From contig NZ_BSRQ01000001.1 of assembly GCF_030268685.1 (NCBI RefSeq), positions 62,001 to 126,000 of the forward strand: a stretch of DNA of 64,000 bases, written 5' to 3'. Below are positions 1 through 7,697 of the stretch, piece by piece (within the stretch, counting starts at the first letter, position 1; the number at the start of each line of letters is the position of its first letter). The notes under the pieces are model-generated. The model saw only the letters and a program-made list of their open reading frames with translations. It made no database searches and had not been told where the DNA came from. The DNA comes from Microtetraspora sp. NBRC 13810. GTDB lineage: Bacteria > Actinomycetota > Actinomycetes > Streptosporangiales > Streptosporangiaceae. The position numbers were made by a program, and so were the translations under genes.

Positions 1-3
1 CGG

Positions 4-576
4 CTATCGGATCTTGGCGAAAGTCTCCGGCCGGGACAGGACGGCCGCCCGGGAGAACGGCCAGTAGACCGCGAACGCCCGGCCGACCACCTGGTCCTCC
101 GGGACGGTGCCGTTGTCCCTGGAGTCGCTCGACGCGGACCGGTGGTCGCCCATCACCCACAGGTGACCGGGCGGCACCGTCTCCTTGAAGGCGTCTCCGG
201 ACGGGTAGTCGCCGGGATAGAGGTAGTCCTTCTCCTCGATCGGCACGCCGTTGACGGTGATCCGGCGCTGGGCGTCGCAGCAGACGACCGTGTCGCCCGC
301 CACGGCGATCACCCGCTTGATGGTGTCCTGGTCGTGCCAGCCGGTGAAGACCACGACGTCGCCGCGCTCGGTGGCGCCGTGGAGCTTGTTGACGATGACC
401 CGGTCACCCACCTCCAGGGTCTTCTCCATCGACTCCGACGGGATCCAGAAGGACCCGATCACGAACGCCTGGAGCAACAGGGCGGCCGCCACGCCGACCA
501 CCAGCAGGCCGACCGTCTCCACCGCCTTCCCGCGCCTGGTCGCGGGCTTGTCCTTCTCGTCCTCGGTCGCCGTCAT
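4..576 (-). CDS. lepB: Signal peptidase I (short paralogue)
   Basis: Type I signal peptidase of 190 aa that cleaves signal peptides from Sec/Tat-exported proteins at the outer face of the membrane. One N-terminal membrane segment (about residues 21-41) is followed by the catalytic box IPSESM with Ser49 as nucleophile. The general-base lysine lies in DTIKRVI (Lys87), and the box E motif GDHRSASSDSRDNG is present. Unlike its neighbour it has no C-terminal membrane segment. ATG start, TAG stop. It begins 4 bp after the other lepB, so the two are surely co-transcribed. Tandem signal peptidase genes beside rplS are also known in Streptomyces (the sip genes). Confidence 0.95.
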   Translation of the reverse strand: MTATEDEKDKPATRRGKAVETVGLLVVGVAAALLLQAFVIGSFWIPSESMEKTLEVGDRVIVNKLHGATERGDVVVFTGWHDQDTIKRVIAVAGDTVVCCDAQRRITVNGVPIEEKDYLYPGDYPSGDAFKETVPPGHLWVMGDHRSASSDSRDNGTVPEDQVVGRAFAVYWPFSRAAVLSRPETFAKIR

Positions 577-580
577 CCCA

Positions 581-1390
581 CTACCTTCTGGCCAGCAGCC
601 GGCGGCGGACCAGCATGATGGGCACGGCCCCGGCGAACCCGCCGATCAGCGGCGCCGAGCCGCCCACCGCGCCGGCCGCATTCAGCGCCGACTGGCCGAA
701 GGTGTCCGGGATCGGCAGCGTGGTGGCGCGGGAGAACGGCCAGACGATGACGAAGGCCCGCCCGACCACCTGGTCGATCGGGATGGTGCCGCCGCCGGGA
801 TCGCCGGAATGGGCGCGCGAGTCGAGGGAGACCGAGCGGTGGTCGCCCATCACCCACAGCCGCCCCTGCGGCACGGTGATGTCGAAGAACCGCTGGGAGG
901 GCACGTCGCCGGGGTAGAGGTAGCCCTCCTCGTCCAGCGGCACGCCGTTGACCGTCACCCGCCCCTTGGCGTCGCAGCACTTGACCTTGTCGCCGGGGAC
1001 CCCGATGACCCGCTTGATGTAGTCCTTCTCGCCGGGCACCAGGCCGAGGGCGTTGCCGACCCAGCGGAAGGCGGCGGACACCGGGTTGGACGGCTCGGCG
1101 AACTGCACCTCCGGGTCCCAGGAGTCGACGCCGGAGAAGACCACGATGTCCCCGCGTTCGATGTCACGCGTGTGGTAGACGAGCTTGTTCACCAGGACGC
1201 GGTCGTTGGTGAGCAGGGTGTTCTCCATCGACTCCGACGGGATGTAGAACGCCTGGATCACGAACGTCTTGATGATCAGCGCCAGCGCGAGCGCCACGAC
1301 GATCAGGACGGGCAGCTCCCGCCAGAACGAGCCTTTTTTGTCCTTGCCGCCCTTGTCTGGCGTCTTGGTGTCTTCCGCGACCACGTGCAC
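581..1390 (-). CDS. lepB: Signal peptidase I (long paralogue)
   Basis: Second type I signal peptidase, 269 aa. A cytoplasmic charged N-terminus precedes a membrane segment at about residues 25-48. The catalytic box IPSESM carries Ser54, DYIKRVIGVPGD carries the base Lys126, and GDHRSVSLDSR is the conserved C-terminal box. A further hydrophobic segment near residues 237-260 ends in RRRLLARR, which suggests a second membrane anchor, as in some actinobacterial Sip proteins. The start is GTG; several Val codons follow closely, so the exact start is uncertain by a few codons. First gene of the lepB pair, downstream of rplS but separated from it by a hairpin terminator. Confidence 0.95.
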   Translation of the reverse strand: MHVVAEDTKTPDKGGKDKKGSFWRELPVLIVVALALALIIKTFVIQAFYIPSESMENTLLTNDRVLVNKLVYHTRDIERGDIVVFSGVDSWDPEVQFAEPSNPVSAAFRWVGNALGLVPGEKDYIKRVIGVPGDKVKCCDAKGRVTVNGVPLDEEGYLYPGDVPSQRFFDITVPQGRLWVMGDHRSVSLDSRAHSGDPGGGTIPIDQVVGRAFVIVWPFSRATTLPIPDTFGQSALNAAGAVGGSAPLIGGFAGAVPIMLVRRRLLARR

Positions 1391-1557
1391 CTCGTCCTCG
1401 ACAGGGCCGCGCAGCCGCGCCGCACCCCTGGCCCTCGCTAGTCATCCCTGATGAGCCTAGATGATGCTTCCCGCCATGTGACGGCGACCGGGGTGACCTC
1501 ACCTCCGCGCGTCGCGAATCGGTGGAGAATCACCCCGTACATCCCCGGACACCCCTG

Positions 1558-1589
1558 TGGCCCGTACTCCTGGAGAGGAGCACGGGCCA
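1558..1589 (-). terminator. Hairpin terminator after rplS
   Basis: TGGCCCGT at 1558-1565 pairs perfectly with ACGGGCCA at 1582-1589, and CTCCT/AGGAG extends the stem inside. It lies 17 bp past the rplS stop and separates rplS from the lepB pair. No clear U-tract follows, as is common in actinomycetes. Confidence 0.6.
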
Positions 1590-1605
1590 CCAGGACAGTG
1601 CGGTC

Positions 1606-1971
1606 CTACTTGCTCGCCGGCACCGCGTCGCGCTTCTCGCGGATGCGGGCGGCCTTGCCGCGCAGGTCGCGCATGTAGTAGAGCTTGGCGCGGCGGACGT
1701 CGCCGCGGGTGATGAGCTGGATCTTCTCGATCACCGGGCTGTGCACCGGGAAGGTGCGCTCGACGCCGACGCCGTAGCTGACCTTGCGGACGGTGAACGT
1801 CTCGCGCGCGCCGCCGCCCTGGCGGCGCAGGACGAAGCCCTTGAAGATCTGGATACGGGACCGGTTGCCTTCCACCACGCGGACGTGGACCTCCAGCGTG
1901 TCACCCGGACGGAAGTCGGGGACGTCGCTGCGCAACGAGGCTTTCTCGAGCTCCTGGATCTGCGTGTGCAT
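1606..1971 (-). CDS. rplS: 50S ribosomal protein L19
   Basis: Ribosomal protein L19 (121 aa, usual length about 115) of the large subunit, located at the 30S-50S interface. The family core is clear: [27 protein letters not shown] is split over residues 20-46, followed by RVEGNR-type and [18 protein letters not shown] motifs at the C-terminus. ATG start with a GAGGAA ribosome site. It is the last gene of the rpsP-KH-rimM-trmD-rplS series, but a structured leader of about 190 bp separates it from trmD, so it may have its own control. Confidence 0.97.
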   Translation of the reverse strand: MHTQIQELEKASLRSDVPDFRPGDTLEVHVRVVEGNRSRIQIFKGFVLRRQGGGARETFTVRKVSYGVGVERTFPVHSPVIEKIQLITRGDVRRAKLYYMRDLRGKAARIREKRDAVPASK

Positions 1972-1994
1972 GACGGCGGTTCCTCTTTTACGCG

Positions 1995-2053
1995 TGCACG
2001 CGGAGGTCCACCCGGCCGCGCGGGGGCGCGGCGCCGGCGGGGACGCGCGTGCA
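1995..2053 (-). promoter_or_regulatory. Structured leader upstream of rplS
   Basis: An outer stem TGCACGCG (1995-2002) pairs with CGCGTGCA (2046-2053). Inside it CCGGCCGCGC (2012-2021) pairs with GCGCGG plus CCGG (2026-2031 and 2034-2037) around a GGGG loop. The structure ends a short distance before the GAGGAA ribosome site of rplS. Its position suggests an autoregulatory r-protein leader, but it matches no leader I can name. Confidence 0.4.
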
Positions 2054-2107
2054 GGACTGATCAGGTCGGAGAGGCCGGATGGAACACACCCGGCCGCAAC
2101 ATGCCGA

Positions 2108-2122
2108 CCGACTGGCAGTCGG
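2108..2122 (-). terminator. Short palindrome downstream of trmD
   Basis: CCGACTG-G-CAGTCGG is a 15 bp near-perfect palindrome 41 bp past the trmD stop. It may be a weak terminator or attenuator between trmD and rplS, or an operator. Nothing else supports either reading. Confidence 0.25.
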
Positions 2123-2163
2123 CACTAGCAAGCAAGTCTACCAACTGGCAACACACGACAGCG

Positions 2164-2934
2164 TCACACCTCGAAGCCGAGCTCCGCCAGCAGCTCTCTG
2201 TCGCGTTTGTCCAGGTCGGCGGGGTCGAACCCGGCGACCAGCTCGGGCCGGTTGCGCGCCGTACGGCGCAGCGCCTCGTCGCGCCGCCAGCGGGCGATCC
2301 GCCCGTGGTGCCCGGACAGCAGGATCTCCGGCACCTCGTGCCCCCGCCACTGCGGCGGCTTCGTGTAGACCGGGCCTTCCAGCAGGTTGCTCATGGCCCC
2401 GGGGGCGAAGGAGTCGTCGGCCACCGAGCAGACGTTGCCCAGCACGCCGGGCAGCAGCCGGCCGACCGCCTCCACGATGACCAGCACCGCGACCTCGCCG
2501 CCGGCCAGCACGTAGTCGCCGATGCTCACCTCGTCCACCCGCAGCCGCGCGCCGTACTCCGCCATGACCCGCGAGTCGATGCCCTCGTACCGGCCGCAGG
2601 CGAAGAGCAGCCAGGGCTCGGCGGCGAGTTCCGTGGCGAGCGCCTGGGTGAAGGGGCGGCCGCTCGGCGTGGGCACGATCAGCCGCGGCTCGCCCGGCGC
2701 GGGCGCGGCGGCGCGGACGGCGTCCACGGCCTCTCCCCACGGCTCGGGCTTCATGACCATCCCGGGGCCGCCGCCGTAGGGCGTGTCGTCGACCGTGCGG
2801 TGCACGTCGTGGGTCCAGTCGCGGAGCTGGTGCACGCCGATGTCGAGGATGCCGCGTTCGCGCGCCTTGCCGATGAGTGAGACGTCCAGCGGGGCGAAGT
2901 ACTCGGGGAAGATCGAGATGATGTCGATGCGCAT
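2164..2934 (-). CDS. trmD: tRNA (guanine-N1)-methyltransferase
   Basis: TrmD (256 aa, typical length) methylates G37 at N1 in tRNAs, using S-adenosylmethionine, to prevent +1 frameshifting. The N-terminus [13 protein letters not shown], the trefoil-knot SAM site [15 protein letters not shown], and the catalytic-loop motif DSFAPG followed by EGPVYTKP are all present. ATG start. It lies 5 bp downstream of rimM in the same direction, the usual rimM-trmD coupling. Confidence 0.97.
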   Translation of the reverse strand: MRIDIISIFPEYFAPLDVSLIGKARERGILDIGVHQLRDWTHDVHRTVDDTPYGGGPGMVMKPEPWGEAVDAVRAAAPAPGEPRLIVPTPSGRPFTQALATELAAEPWLLFACGRYEGIDSRVMAEYGARLRVDEVSIGDYVLAGGEVAVLVIVEAVGRLLPGVLGNVCSVADDSFAPGAMSNLLEGPVYTKPPQWRGHEVPEILLSGHHGRIARWRRDEALRRTARNRPELVAGFDPADLDKRDRELLAELGFEV

Positions 2935-2939
2935 GACGG

Positions 2940-3455
2940 TCAGACGGCCTCGTCCGGGTCGATGAGGCCGGGGGGCGGGTCGATGACCAGCCGGCCGCCC
3001 TCGACGTCCACCTCCGGCACGAGGGCGCGCACGAAGGGCACGTAGACCTCGCCGCCCGTCCGCCGCACGACGAGCAGGTCCTGGCCGTGGTGCAGCACGT
3101 CGGTGACCTCGCCGACCGGCTCTCCGGCGACGGTGACCACGGCGAGGCCGATGAGCTGGTGGTCGTAGAACTCGTCCGGGTCGGGGAGCGGCGGCGCGTC
3201 GGCGGACTCGACGACCAGCAGGGTGCCGCGCAGCGACTCCGCGGCGTTCCTGTCGCCGACGCCGACGAACCTGACCAGCAGGAATCCCGCGTGGCGGCGC
3301 ACTCCTTCGATGCGGAGCGGCCCGGCCGAGGCCGGGTCGGTGCGGAGCGACGTGCCCGGGGCGAAACGCGCCTCGGGGTCGTCGGTGCGCACGTCGACGG
3401 TGACCTCACCGCGGATGCCGTGCGGGCGGCCGATCCGGCCGACGACAAGCTGCAC
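2940..3455 (-). CDS. rimM: Ribosome maturation factor RimM
   Basis: RimM (171 aa) binds S19 and assists maturation of the 30S head. The N-terminal RimM beta-barrel begins [15 protein letters not shown]. The C-terminal PRC-barrel carries [13 protein letters not shown] and the [13 protein letters not shown] motif with a terminal [11 protein letters not shown] start preceded by a strong GGAGGT site. It lies downstream of the KH gene after a hairpin and immediately upstream of trmD. Confidence 0.96.
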   Translation of the reverse strand: MQLVVGRIGRPHGIRGEVTVDVRTDDPEARFAPGTSLRTDPASAGPLRIEGVRRHAGFLLVRFVGVGDRNAAESLRGTLLVVESADAPPLPDPDEFYDHQLIGLAVVTVAGEPVGEVTDVLHHGQDLLVVRRTGGEVYVPFVRALVPEVDVEGGRLVIDPPPGLIDPDEAV

Positions 3456-3530
3456 GGGTGACTACCTCCAAGAAGGCCGGCGCGTCGGGGAAGAGGGGCC
3501 GGCTGCGAGGGAACCGCACCGCAAACCGAC

Positions 3531-3560
3531 AGCGGCCCACGACTGCCGTCGCGGGCCGCT
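3531..3560 (-). terminator. Hairpin between the KH gene and rimM
   Basis: AGCGGCCCACGAC pairs with GTCGCGGGCCGCT (13 bp, one mismatch, 4-base loop). It sits 12 bp past the KH-protein stop. With no U-tract it may be a partial terminator or mRNA-stabilising hairpin that sets the rpsP-KH to rimM-trmD ratio. Confidence 0.5.
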
Positions 3561-3572
3561 TCGTCGCTTGCG

Positions 3573-3815
3573 TCAGCGGGCTTCGTTCAGATCGAGCAGA
3601 TCGACCCGGACGAACTTGCCGTCGGCCAGGGCGTTGACGATGGTGCGCAACGCCTTGGCCGTACGGCCGCCGCGGCCGATGACCTTGCCCAGGTCCTCGG
3701 GATGAACCCGGACCTCAAGGACGCGCCCGGTGCGAATGCGACGGGCGCGGACCCGAACGTCGTCGGGATGCTCGACGATGCCCTTGACGAGATGCTCAAG
3801 GGCCTCTTCAAGCAC
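3573..3815 (-). CDS. khpA: KH-domain RNA-binding protein (KhpA/YlqC type)
   Basis: Small single-KH RNA-binding protein of 80 aa, the length expected for the family encoded next to rpsP in Gram-positive bacteria. The KH core has the GxxG loop in VIGRGGRTAKALRTIV near the middle and ends FVRVDLLDLNEAR. I chose the GTG at 3813-3815 because it falls one base after the rpsP TGA and gives the conserved start LEEALEHLVKGIVEHPDDV. A longer reading into the rpsP tail would be an artefact. KhpA in other Gram-positives works with KhpB in RNA binding; khpB is not in this window. Confidence 0.92.
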   Translation of the reverse strand: MLEEALEHLVKGIVEHPDDVRVRARRIRTGRVLEVRVHPEDLGKVIGRGGRTAKALRTIVNALADGKFVRVDLLDLNEAR

Positions 3816-3816
3816 C

Positions 3817-4275
3817 TCAGGCCTCGCCTTCCGGCTTCTGCTCGCCGGCCTCGGCCGCCGGGGCCTCGGGCTCGTCGGCCTTGGCGGCCTTCTTGGGCTT
3901 GCGGGCCGTGGTGGCGGCGCCGGCGGTGTCACCGCTCAGCGCCTCCTTGGCCGCGGCCTCGTAGATCGCGTGCCGGTCGGCCTTGGGCTCGGCGACCTGC
4001 AGCGGCTCGGGGGCGGCCTCGCCCTTGAACTTCTGCCAGTCGCCGGTGAGCTTCAGGAGCTTGAGGACCGGCCCGGTCGGCTGCGCGCCGACGCCCAGCC
4101 AGTACTGAGCCCGCTCGGACTTGACCTCGATGCGCGAGGGGTGTTCCTTCGGGTGGTACAGCCCGATCTCCTCGATCGCGCGGCCGTCACGCTTGGTCCG
4201 GCTGTCGGCGACGACGATGCGGTACTGCGGGTTGCGGATCATACCGAGCCGCTTGAGCTTGATCTTGACTGCCAC
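3817..4275 (-). CDS. rpsP: 30S ribosomal protein S16
   Basis: S16 of the small subunit. The conserved body [16 protein letters not shown] ... [21 protein letters not shown] covers roughly the first 80 residues. The chain then runs to 152 aa with an Ala/Lys/Glu-rich tail ([17 protein letters not shown]), an extension common in actinobacterial S16. The GTG at 4273-4275 is chosen because it gives the family start and has GGAGAG upstream. First gene of the r-protein/tRNA-modification series and translationally coupled to the KH gene. Confidence 0.96.
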   Translation of the reverse strand: MAVKIKLKRLGMIRNPQYRIVVADSRTKRDGRAIEEIGLYHPKEHPSRIEVKSERAQYWLGVGAQPTGPVLKLLKLTGDWQKFKGEAAPEPLQVAEPKADRHAIYEAAAKEALSGDTAGAATTARKPKKAAKADEPEAPAAEAGEQKPEGEA

Positions 4276-4430
4276 GGGTGTGGTCTCTCCTGGACATTCG
4301 AGCGTGGATGAACGGCGTCTCATCGAGTGGGGCACGACGGGAAGACCGCCCGAGGGACAGGCGCGACCGGCGGGGGTGAGAGGGCACCCGCATGGCCACG
4401 TTGTTCCAACATGTCATTGTGCCAGACGAA

Positions 4431-4457
4431 AGGGCCCGCGACCGAATCGCGGGCCCT
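4431..4457 (-). terminator. Intrinsic terminator after ffh
   Basis: AGGGCCCGCGA (4431-4441) pairs with TCGCGGGCCCT (4447-4457), an 11 bp perfect stem with a 5-base loop, 20 bp past the ffh stop. On the minus strand it is followed by TTTCGTCT. Confidence 0.8.
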
Positions 4458-4476
4458 GAGATTGCCGGTCCGGGGG

Positions 4477-6036
4477 TTATTTCTGACCTGGCAGCCGCAA
4501 CTTCGACGGGTCGAACCCGGGCGGGAGCTCCAGCCCGGGGGGCAGCTTGCCGCCCAGGCCGCCGAGCCCCGGCGGGAGCTGCGGCGCCTCGGGCACCGCC
4601 TCCGCGTCCTTCTTGCCGCCCAGCGCGGCCTTGCGCGGGTCGCCGCTGACCCTGCGGCCCTTCTTGTTCTTCTTCTGGGCCGCCTTGGCGGCCGCCTTGC
4701 GGTTGCCGCCGCCGGGCATGCCGGGCAGGCCCATCCCGCCCGCGACCCGCTTCATCATCTTCTGGGCGTCGAAGAAGCGGACGATCAGGTTGTTGACCTC
4801 GCCCACCGTGACGCCGGAGCCGCGGGCGATGCGCTCACGGCGGGAACCCTTGATGATCTTCGGGTCGGCGCGCTCGCCGGGCGTCATCGAGCGGATGATG
4901 GCGGCGACGCGGTCCAGGTCGCGGTCGTCGATCTGGTTGAGCTGGTCGCGCATCTGCCCCATGCCGGGCATCATGCCCAGCAGGTTCTTGATCGGGCCCA
5001 TCTTGCGGACCATCATCATCTGCTCGAGGAAGTCTTCGAGCGTGAAGCCCTCGCCGGAGGTGAGCTTGCCCGCCATCTTGGCGGCCTGCTCCTCGTCGAA
5101 GGTCTTCTGGGCCTGCTCGATCAGGGTGAGGATGTCACCCATGTCCAGGATCCGGGAGGCCATCCGGTCCGGGTGGAAGGCGTCGAAGTCCTCCAGCTTC
5201 TCACCGGTGGACGCGAACATGATCGGCTTGCCGGTGATGTGCCGGACCGAGAGCGCGGCGCCGCCGCGCGCGTCGCCGTCGAGCTTGGTGAGCACGACGC
5301 CGTCGAAGCCGACGCCCTCCATGAACGCCTGCGCCGTGGTGACGGCGTCCTGGCCGATCATGGCGTCGACCACGAACAGGACCTCGTCGGGCGAGACCGC
5401 GTCGCGGATGTCGGCGGCCTGCTTCATCAGCTCCTGGTCGATGCCGAGGCGGCCGGCGGTGTCGATGACGACGATGTCGTGCTGCTGGCGCCTGGCGTGC
5501 TCGATCGAGGTGCGGGCCACCTGGACGGGGTCGCCGACGCCGTTGCCCGGCTCCGGCGCGTAGACCGCGGCGCCGGCGCGCTCGGCCACCACCGACAGCT
5601 GCTGCACGGCGTTGGGCCGCTGGAGGTCGGCGGCCACGAGGAGCGGGACGTGGCCCTGCTCGCGCAGCCACCGGGCGAGCTTGCCGGCCAGCGTGGTCTT
5701 GCCGGCGCCCTGGAGGCCGGCCAGCATGATCACGGTGGGCGGCGTCTTGGCGTAACGCAGGCGCCTGGTCTCACCGCCCAGGATGTCGATCAGCTCGTCA
5801 TTGACGATCTTCACGACCTGCTGGGCGGGGTTGAGGGCCTGCGAGACCTCGGCCCCGCGGGACCGCTCCTTGACGTGGGCGACGAACGCCCGCACCACGG
5901 GAAGGGCGACGTCGGCCTCGAGCAACGCGATGCGGATCTCGCGGCAGGTCGCGTCGATATCGGCCTCGGACAGCCGTCCCTTGGCTCGGAGGGAGGAGAA
6001 GACCGATGTCAGGCGGTCGGAAAGCGTCTCGAACAC
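4477..6036 (-). CDS. ffh: Signal recognition particle protein Ffh
   Basis: SRP54 homologue (519 aa) that binds 4.5S/SRP RNA and signal sequences and delivers nascent membrane proteins to FtsY. The N domain begins FETLSDRLTSVF. The GTPase G domain has the P-loop GLQGAGKTTLAGKL near residue 110, DTAGR and TKLDGDARGGAALS. The M domain is methionine-rich (MMMVRKMGPIKNLLGMMPGMGQM split) with an SRP-RNA-binding GSGV motif. A Gly/Pro/Lys-rich tail ends the chain. GTG start. A 20-base hairpin terminator isolates it from rpsP, and a conservon lies upstream. Confidence 0.97.
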   Translation of the reverse strand: MFETLSDRLTSVFSSLRAKGRLSEADIDATCREIRIALLEADVALPVVRAFVAHVKERSRGAEVSQALNPAQQVVKIVNDELIDILGGETRRLRYAKTPPTVIMLAGLQGAGKTTLAGKLARWLREQGHVPLLVAADLQRPNAVQQLSVVAERAGAAVYAPEPGNGVGDPVQVARTSIEHARRQQHDIVVIDTAGRLGIDQELMKQAADIRDAVSPDEVLFVVDAMIGQDAVTTAQAFMEGVGFDGVVLTKLDGDARGGAALSVRHITGKPIMFASTGEKLEDFDAFHPDRMASRILDMGDILTLIEQAQKTFDEEQAAKMAGKLTSGEGFTLEDFLEQMMMVRKMGPIKNLLGMMPGMGQMRDQLNQIDDRDLDRVAAIIRSMTPGERADPKIIKGSRRERIARGSGVTVGEVNNLIVRFFDAQKMMKRVAGGMGLPGMPGGGNRKAAAKAAQKKNKKGRRVSGDPRKAALGGKKDAEAVPEAPQLPPGLGGLGGKLPPGLELPPGFDPSKLRLPGQK

Positions 6037-6061
6037 GTGATTGGCCAGCCTCTGCGCTTCT

Positions 6062-6090
6062 GGAGGTGCGTCGTCTGCGACTCGACCTCC
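6062..6090 (-). terminator. Possible terminator between cvnD and ffh
   Basis: GGAGGT at 6062-6067 pairs with ACCTCC at 6085-6090, and an inner imperfect TCG/CGA pairing extends the stem. It lies 23 bp past the first cvnD stop. The stem is imperfect, so confidence is low. Confidence 0.3.
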
Positions 6091-6112
6091 CAGCCTAACC
6101 GGTCGGAGGCGC

Positions 6113-6706
6113 TCAACGTCCCCCGCCCGGCACCGCCATCCGCATCGTGAGCGCGTGTTCGACCAAGGTGATCAGGGTGGACTTGACCTTGTCGCGGGAT
6201 CTGGCGTCGGTCTGCACGATGGGGATGTGCGGGGCCAGCGTCATCGCCTCCCTGATCTCCTCCTCCCCGTGGGAGTACTGCCCGTCGAACCCGTTGACCG
6301 CCACGACGAAGGGCAGCCGGGCCTCCTCGAAGTAGTCCACCGCGGGGAAGCTGTCGGCGAGCCTGCGCGTGTCGATCAGCACGATCGCGCCGATGGCGCC
6401 GCGCACCAGGTCGTCCCACATGAACCAGAACCGGTGCTGACCCGGCGTGCCGAACAGGTAGAGGATCAGGTCCCGGTCCAGCGACACACGGCCGAAGTCC
6501 ATCGCCACCGTGGTGGTCGTCTTGTGCGGCGTCAGCGCCACGTCGTCGATACCCGCGCTCGCGTCCGTCATCACCGCCTCGGTGGTCAACGGCAAAATCT
6601 CCGACACGGCACCGACGAAGGTCGTCTTGCCGACGCCGAAGCCACCAGCCACGACAATCTTCGTCGAGGTGAGCCCGCCGCCCCCATTAGAGCCTGCGAA
6701 GTCCAC
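6113..6706 (-). CDS. cvnD: Conservon small GTPase CvnD (first conservon)
   Basis: Ras/MglA-like ATP/GTP-binding protein of 197 aa, the fourth member of a conservon. The P-loop GGFGVGKTT covers residues 21-29. The switch II region reads FGTPGQHRFWFMWDDL, where the usual Asp of DxxGQ is replaced. NGFD stands in for the NKxD base-recognition motif. CvnD proteins are thought to cycle nucleotide at the membrane with CvnA-C, analogous to a eukaryotic GPCR/G-protein module; that analogy is from the literature. GTG start, overlapping the cvnC end by 20 bp, which implies translational coupling. Confidence 0.93.
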   Translation of the reverse strand: MDFAGSNGGGGLTSTKIVVAGGFGVGKTTFVGAVSEILPLTTEAVMTDASAGIDDVALTPHKTTTTVAMDFGRVSLDRDLILYLFGTPGQHRFWFMWDDLVRGAIGAIVLIDTRRLADSFPAVDYFEEARLPFVVAVNGFDGQYSHGEEEIREAMTLAPHIPIVQTDARSRDKVKSTLITLVEHALTMRMAVPGGGR

Positions 6707-7148
6707 TGAGCACCCTTTCCAGCAGGTTGAGATCCGGCTTGCCCGCGTCCAGTTGCGGCTGGTGCACCTGCACCAGCCCTTCGGCGGCCATGTCGGCCAC
6801 CAGGATCCTGGTCACGCCCAGCGGCATCCGGAGTATCGCGGAGATCTCGGCGACCGACCGCACCTGCCGGCACATGGCGCTGATCCCCTGGTATTCGGGG
6901 GTGCGGTTGGAGAGATCGTGGTGGAGCGAGGTCACCGAGGAGACGAGCGCCTCCATGGCGAGCTGGGTCCGGGGGGCGGTCCGCCCCCCGGTCATGGCGT
7001 AGGGCCGGACGAGGGAGGTCTGCTCCCTGTTGCCCGGCGTCGCGTTGTAGGACGCCCCGGCCGCGTAGCGGTGGGGGTCGTCCATCGGATGGTACGGCGC
7101 ACGGCCGCCTAAACCGTCGCCATCCCCAGTCCATCCGTGGCCTGTCAC
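6687..7148 (-). CDS. cvnC: Conservon DUF742 protein CvnC (first conservon)
   Basis: DUF742 protein of 153 aa. The family core is LVRPYAMTGGRT, then a winged-helix-like stretch CRQVRSVAEISAILRMPLGVTRILVADMAAEGLVQVHQP, cited here in parts, and the conserved tail RVLSGLRRL. It carries an N-terminal extension of about 45 residues absent from the copy at 18631-18993. GTG start with a strong AGGAGGAGGGT site. It lies 26 bp after cvnB. The helix-turn-helix-like core suggests DNA or protein binding, but its biochemical role is not established. Confidence 0.92.
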   Translation of the reverse strand: MTGHGWTGDGDGLGGRAPYHPMDDPHRYAAGASYNATPGNREQTSLVRPYAMTGGRTAPRTQLAMEALVSSVTSLHHDLSNRTPEYQGISAMCRQVRSVAEISAILRMPLGVTRILVADMAAEGLVQVHQPQLDAGKPDLNLLERVLSGLRRL

Positions 7149-7174
7149 GGCACCCTCCTCCTAGGTCGTCCTCT

Positions 7175-7597
7175 TTACCGGGGGTGGGAAGCCTGAAGCT
7201 CCGCGCGTACGGCAGGCGTGAGCACCTGTCCGGCCCGCTCCACGAGAAGTGTCATCTGGTACGCCACCAGACCCATGTCGCAATCCGCCGCCGCCAGCAC
7301 GGCGAGACAGGAGCCGTCACTGATCGACATGATGAGCAGCAGCCCGCGCTGCATCTCCACCACCGTCTGGGTGACGGCTCCGCCCTCGAACACTCGAGAG
7401 GCGCCCTGGGTCAGGCTGATCAGGCCCGCCGCCACCGCGGCGAGCTGGTCGGCCCGGTCCTTGGGGAACCCCTCGGAGAAAGCCAACGGAAGCCCGTCGG
7501 ACGACACGACCACCGTGTGCGCCACACCAGGCACGTTGTGTACGAAATCGGTGATCAGCCAATTGACCCCACGGGCTGCCTGGCTCAGCTCTCTCAC
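7175..7597 (-). CDS. cvnB: Conservon roadblock/LC7 protein CvnB (first conservon)
   Basis: Roadblock/LC7-domain protein of 140 aa. The fold usually acts as a regulator or GAP-like partner of small GTPases such as MglB for MglA. Recognisable features are VNWLITDFVHNVPGVAHTVVVS at the start, the highly conserved GASRVFEGGAVTQTVVEM, and DMGLVAYQMTLLVERAGQVLTP near the end. GTG start behind GGAGGA. It lies between cvnA (101 bp upstream) and cvnC. Confidence 0.93.
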   Translation of the reverse strand: MRELSQAARGVNWLITDFVHNVPGVAHTVVVSSDGLPLAFSEGFPKDRADQLAAVAAGLISLTQGASRVFEGGAVTQTVVEMQRGLLLIMSISDGSCLAVLAAADCDMGLVAYQMTLLVERAGQVLTPAVRAELQASHPR

Positions 7598-7697
7598 GAG
7601 TCCTCCTTCATAGGCCCCGTCCGGGTGCCCCTTTCCACGGCCCGCGCGTTCGCGGGCCCTCCTCTGCCGGATTCACCGGCGGAGCATGATCGCCCGC

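Noticed and set aside
251-1441. Long plus-strand frames opposite the lepB genes and similar shadows elsewhere
   Set aside because: They lie antisense to well-recognised genes, have biased Arg/Ala/Gly/Pro composition and no domain.
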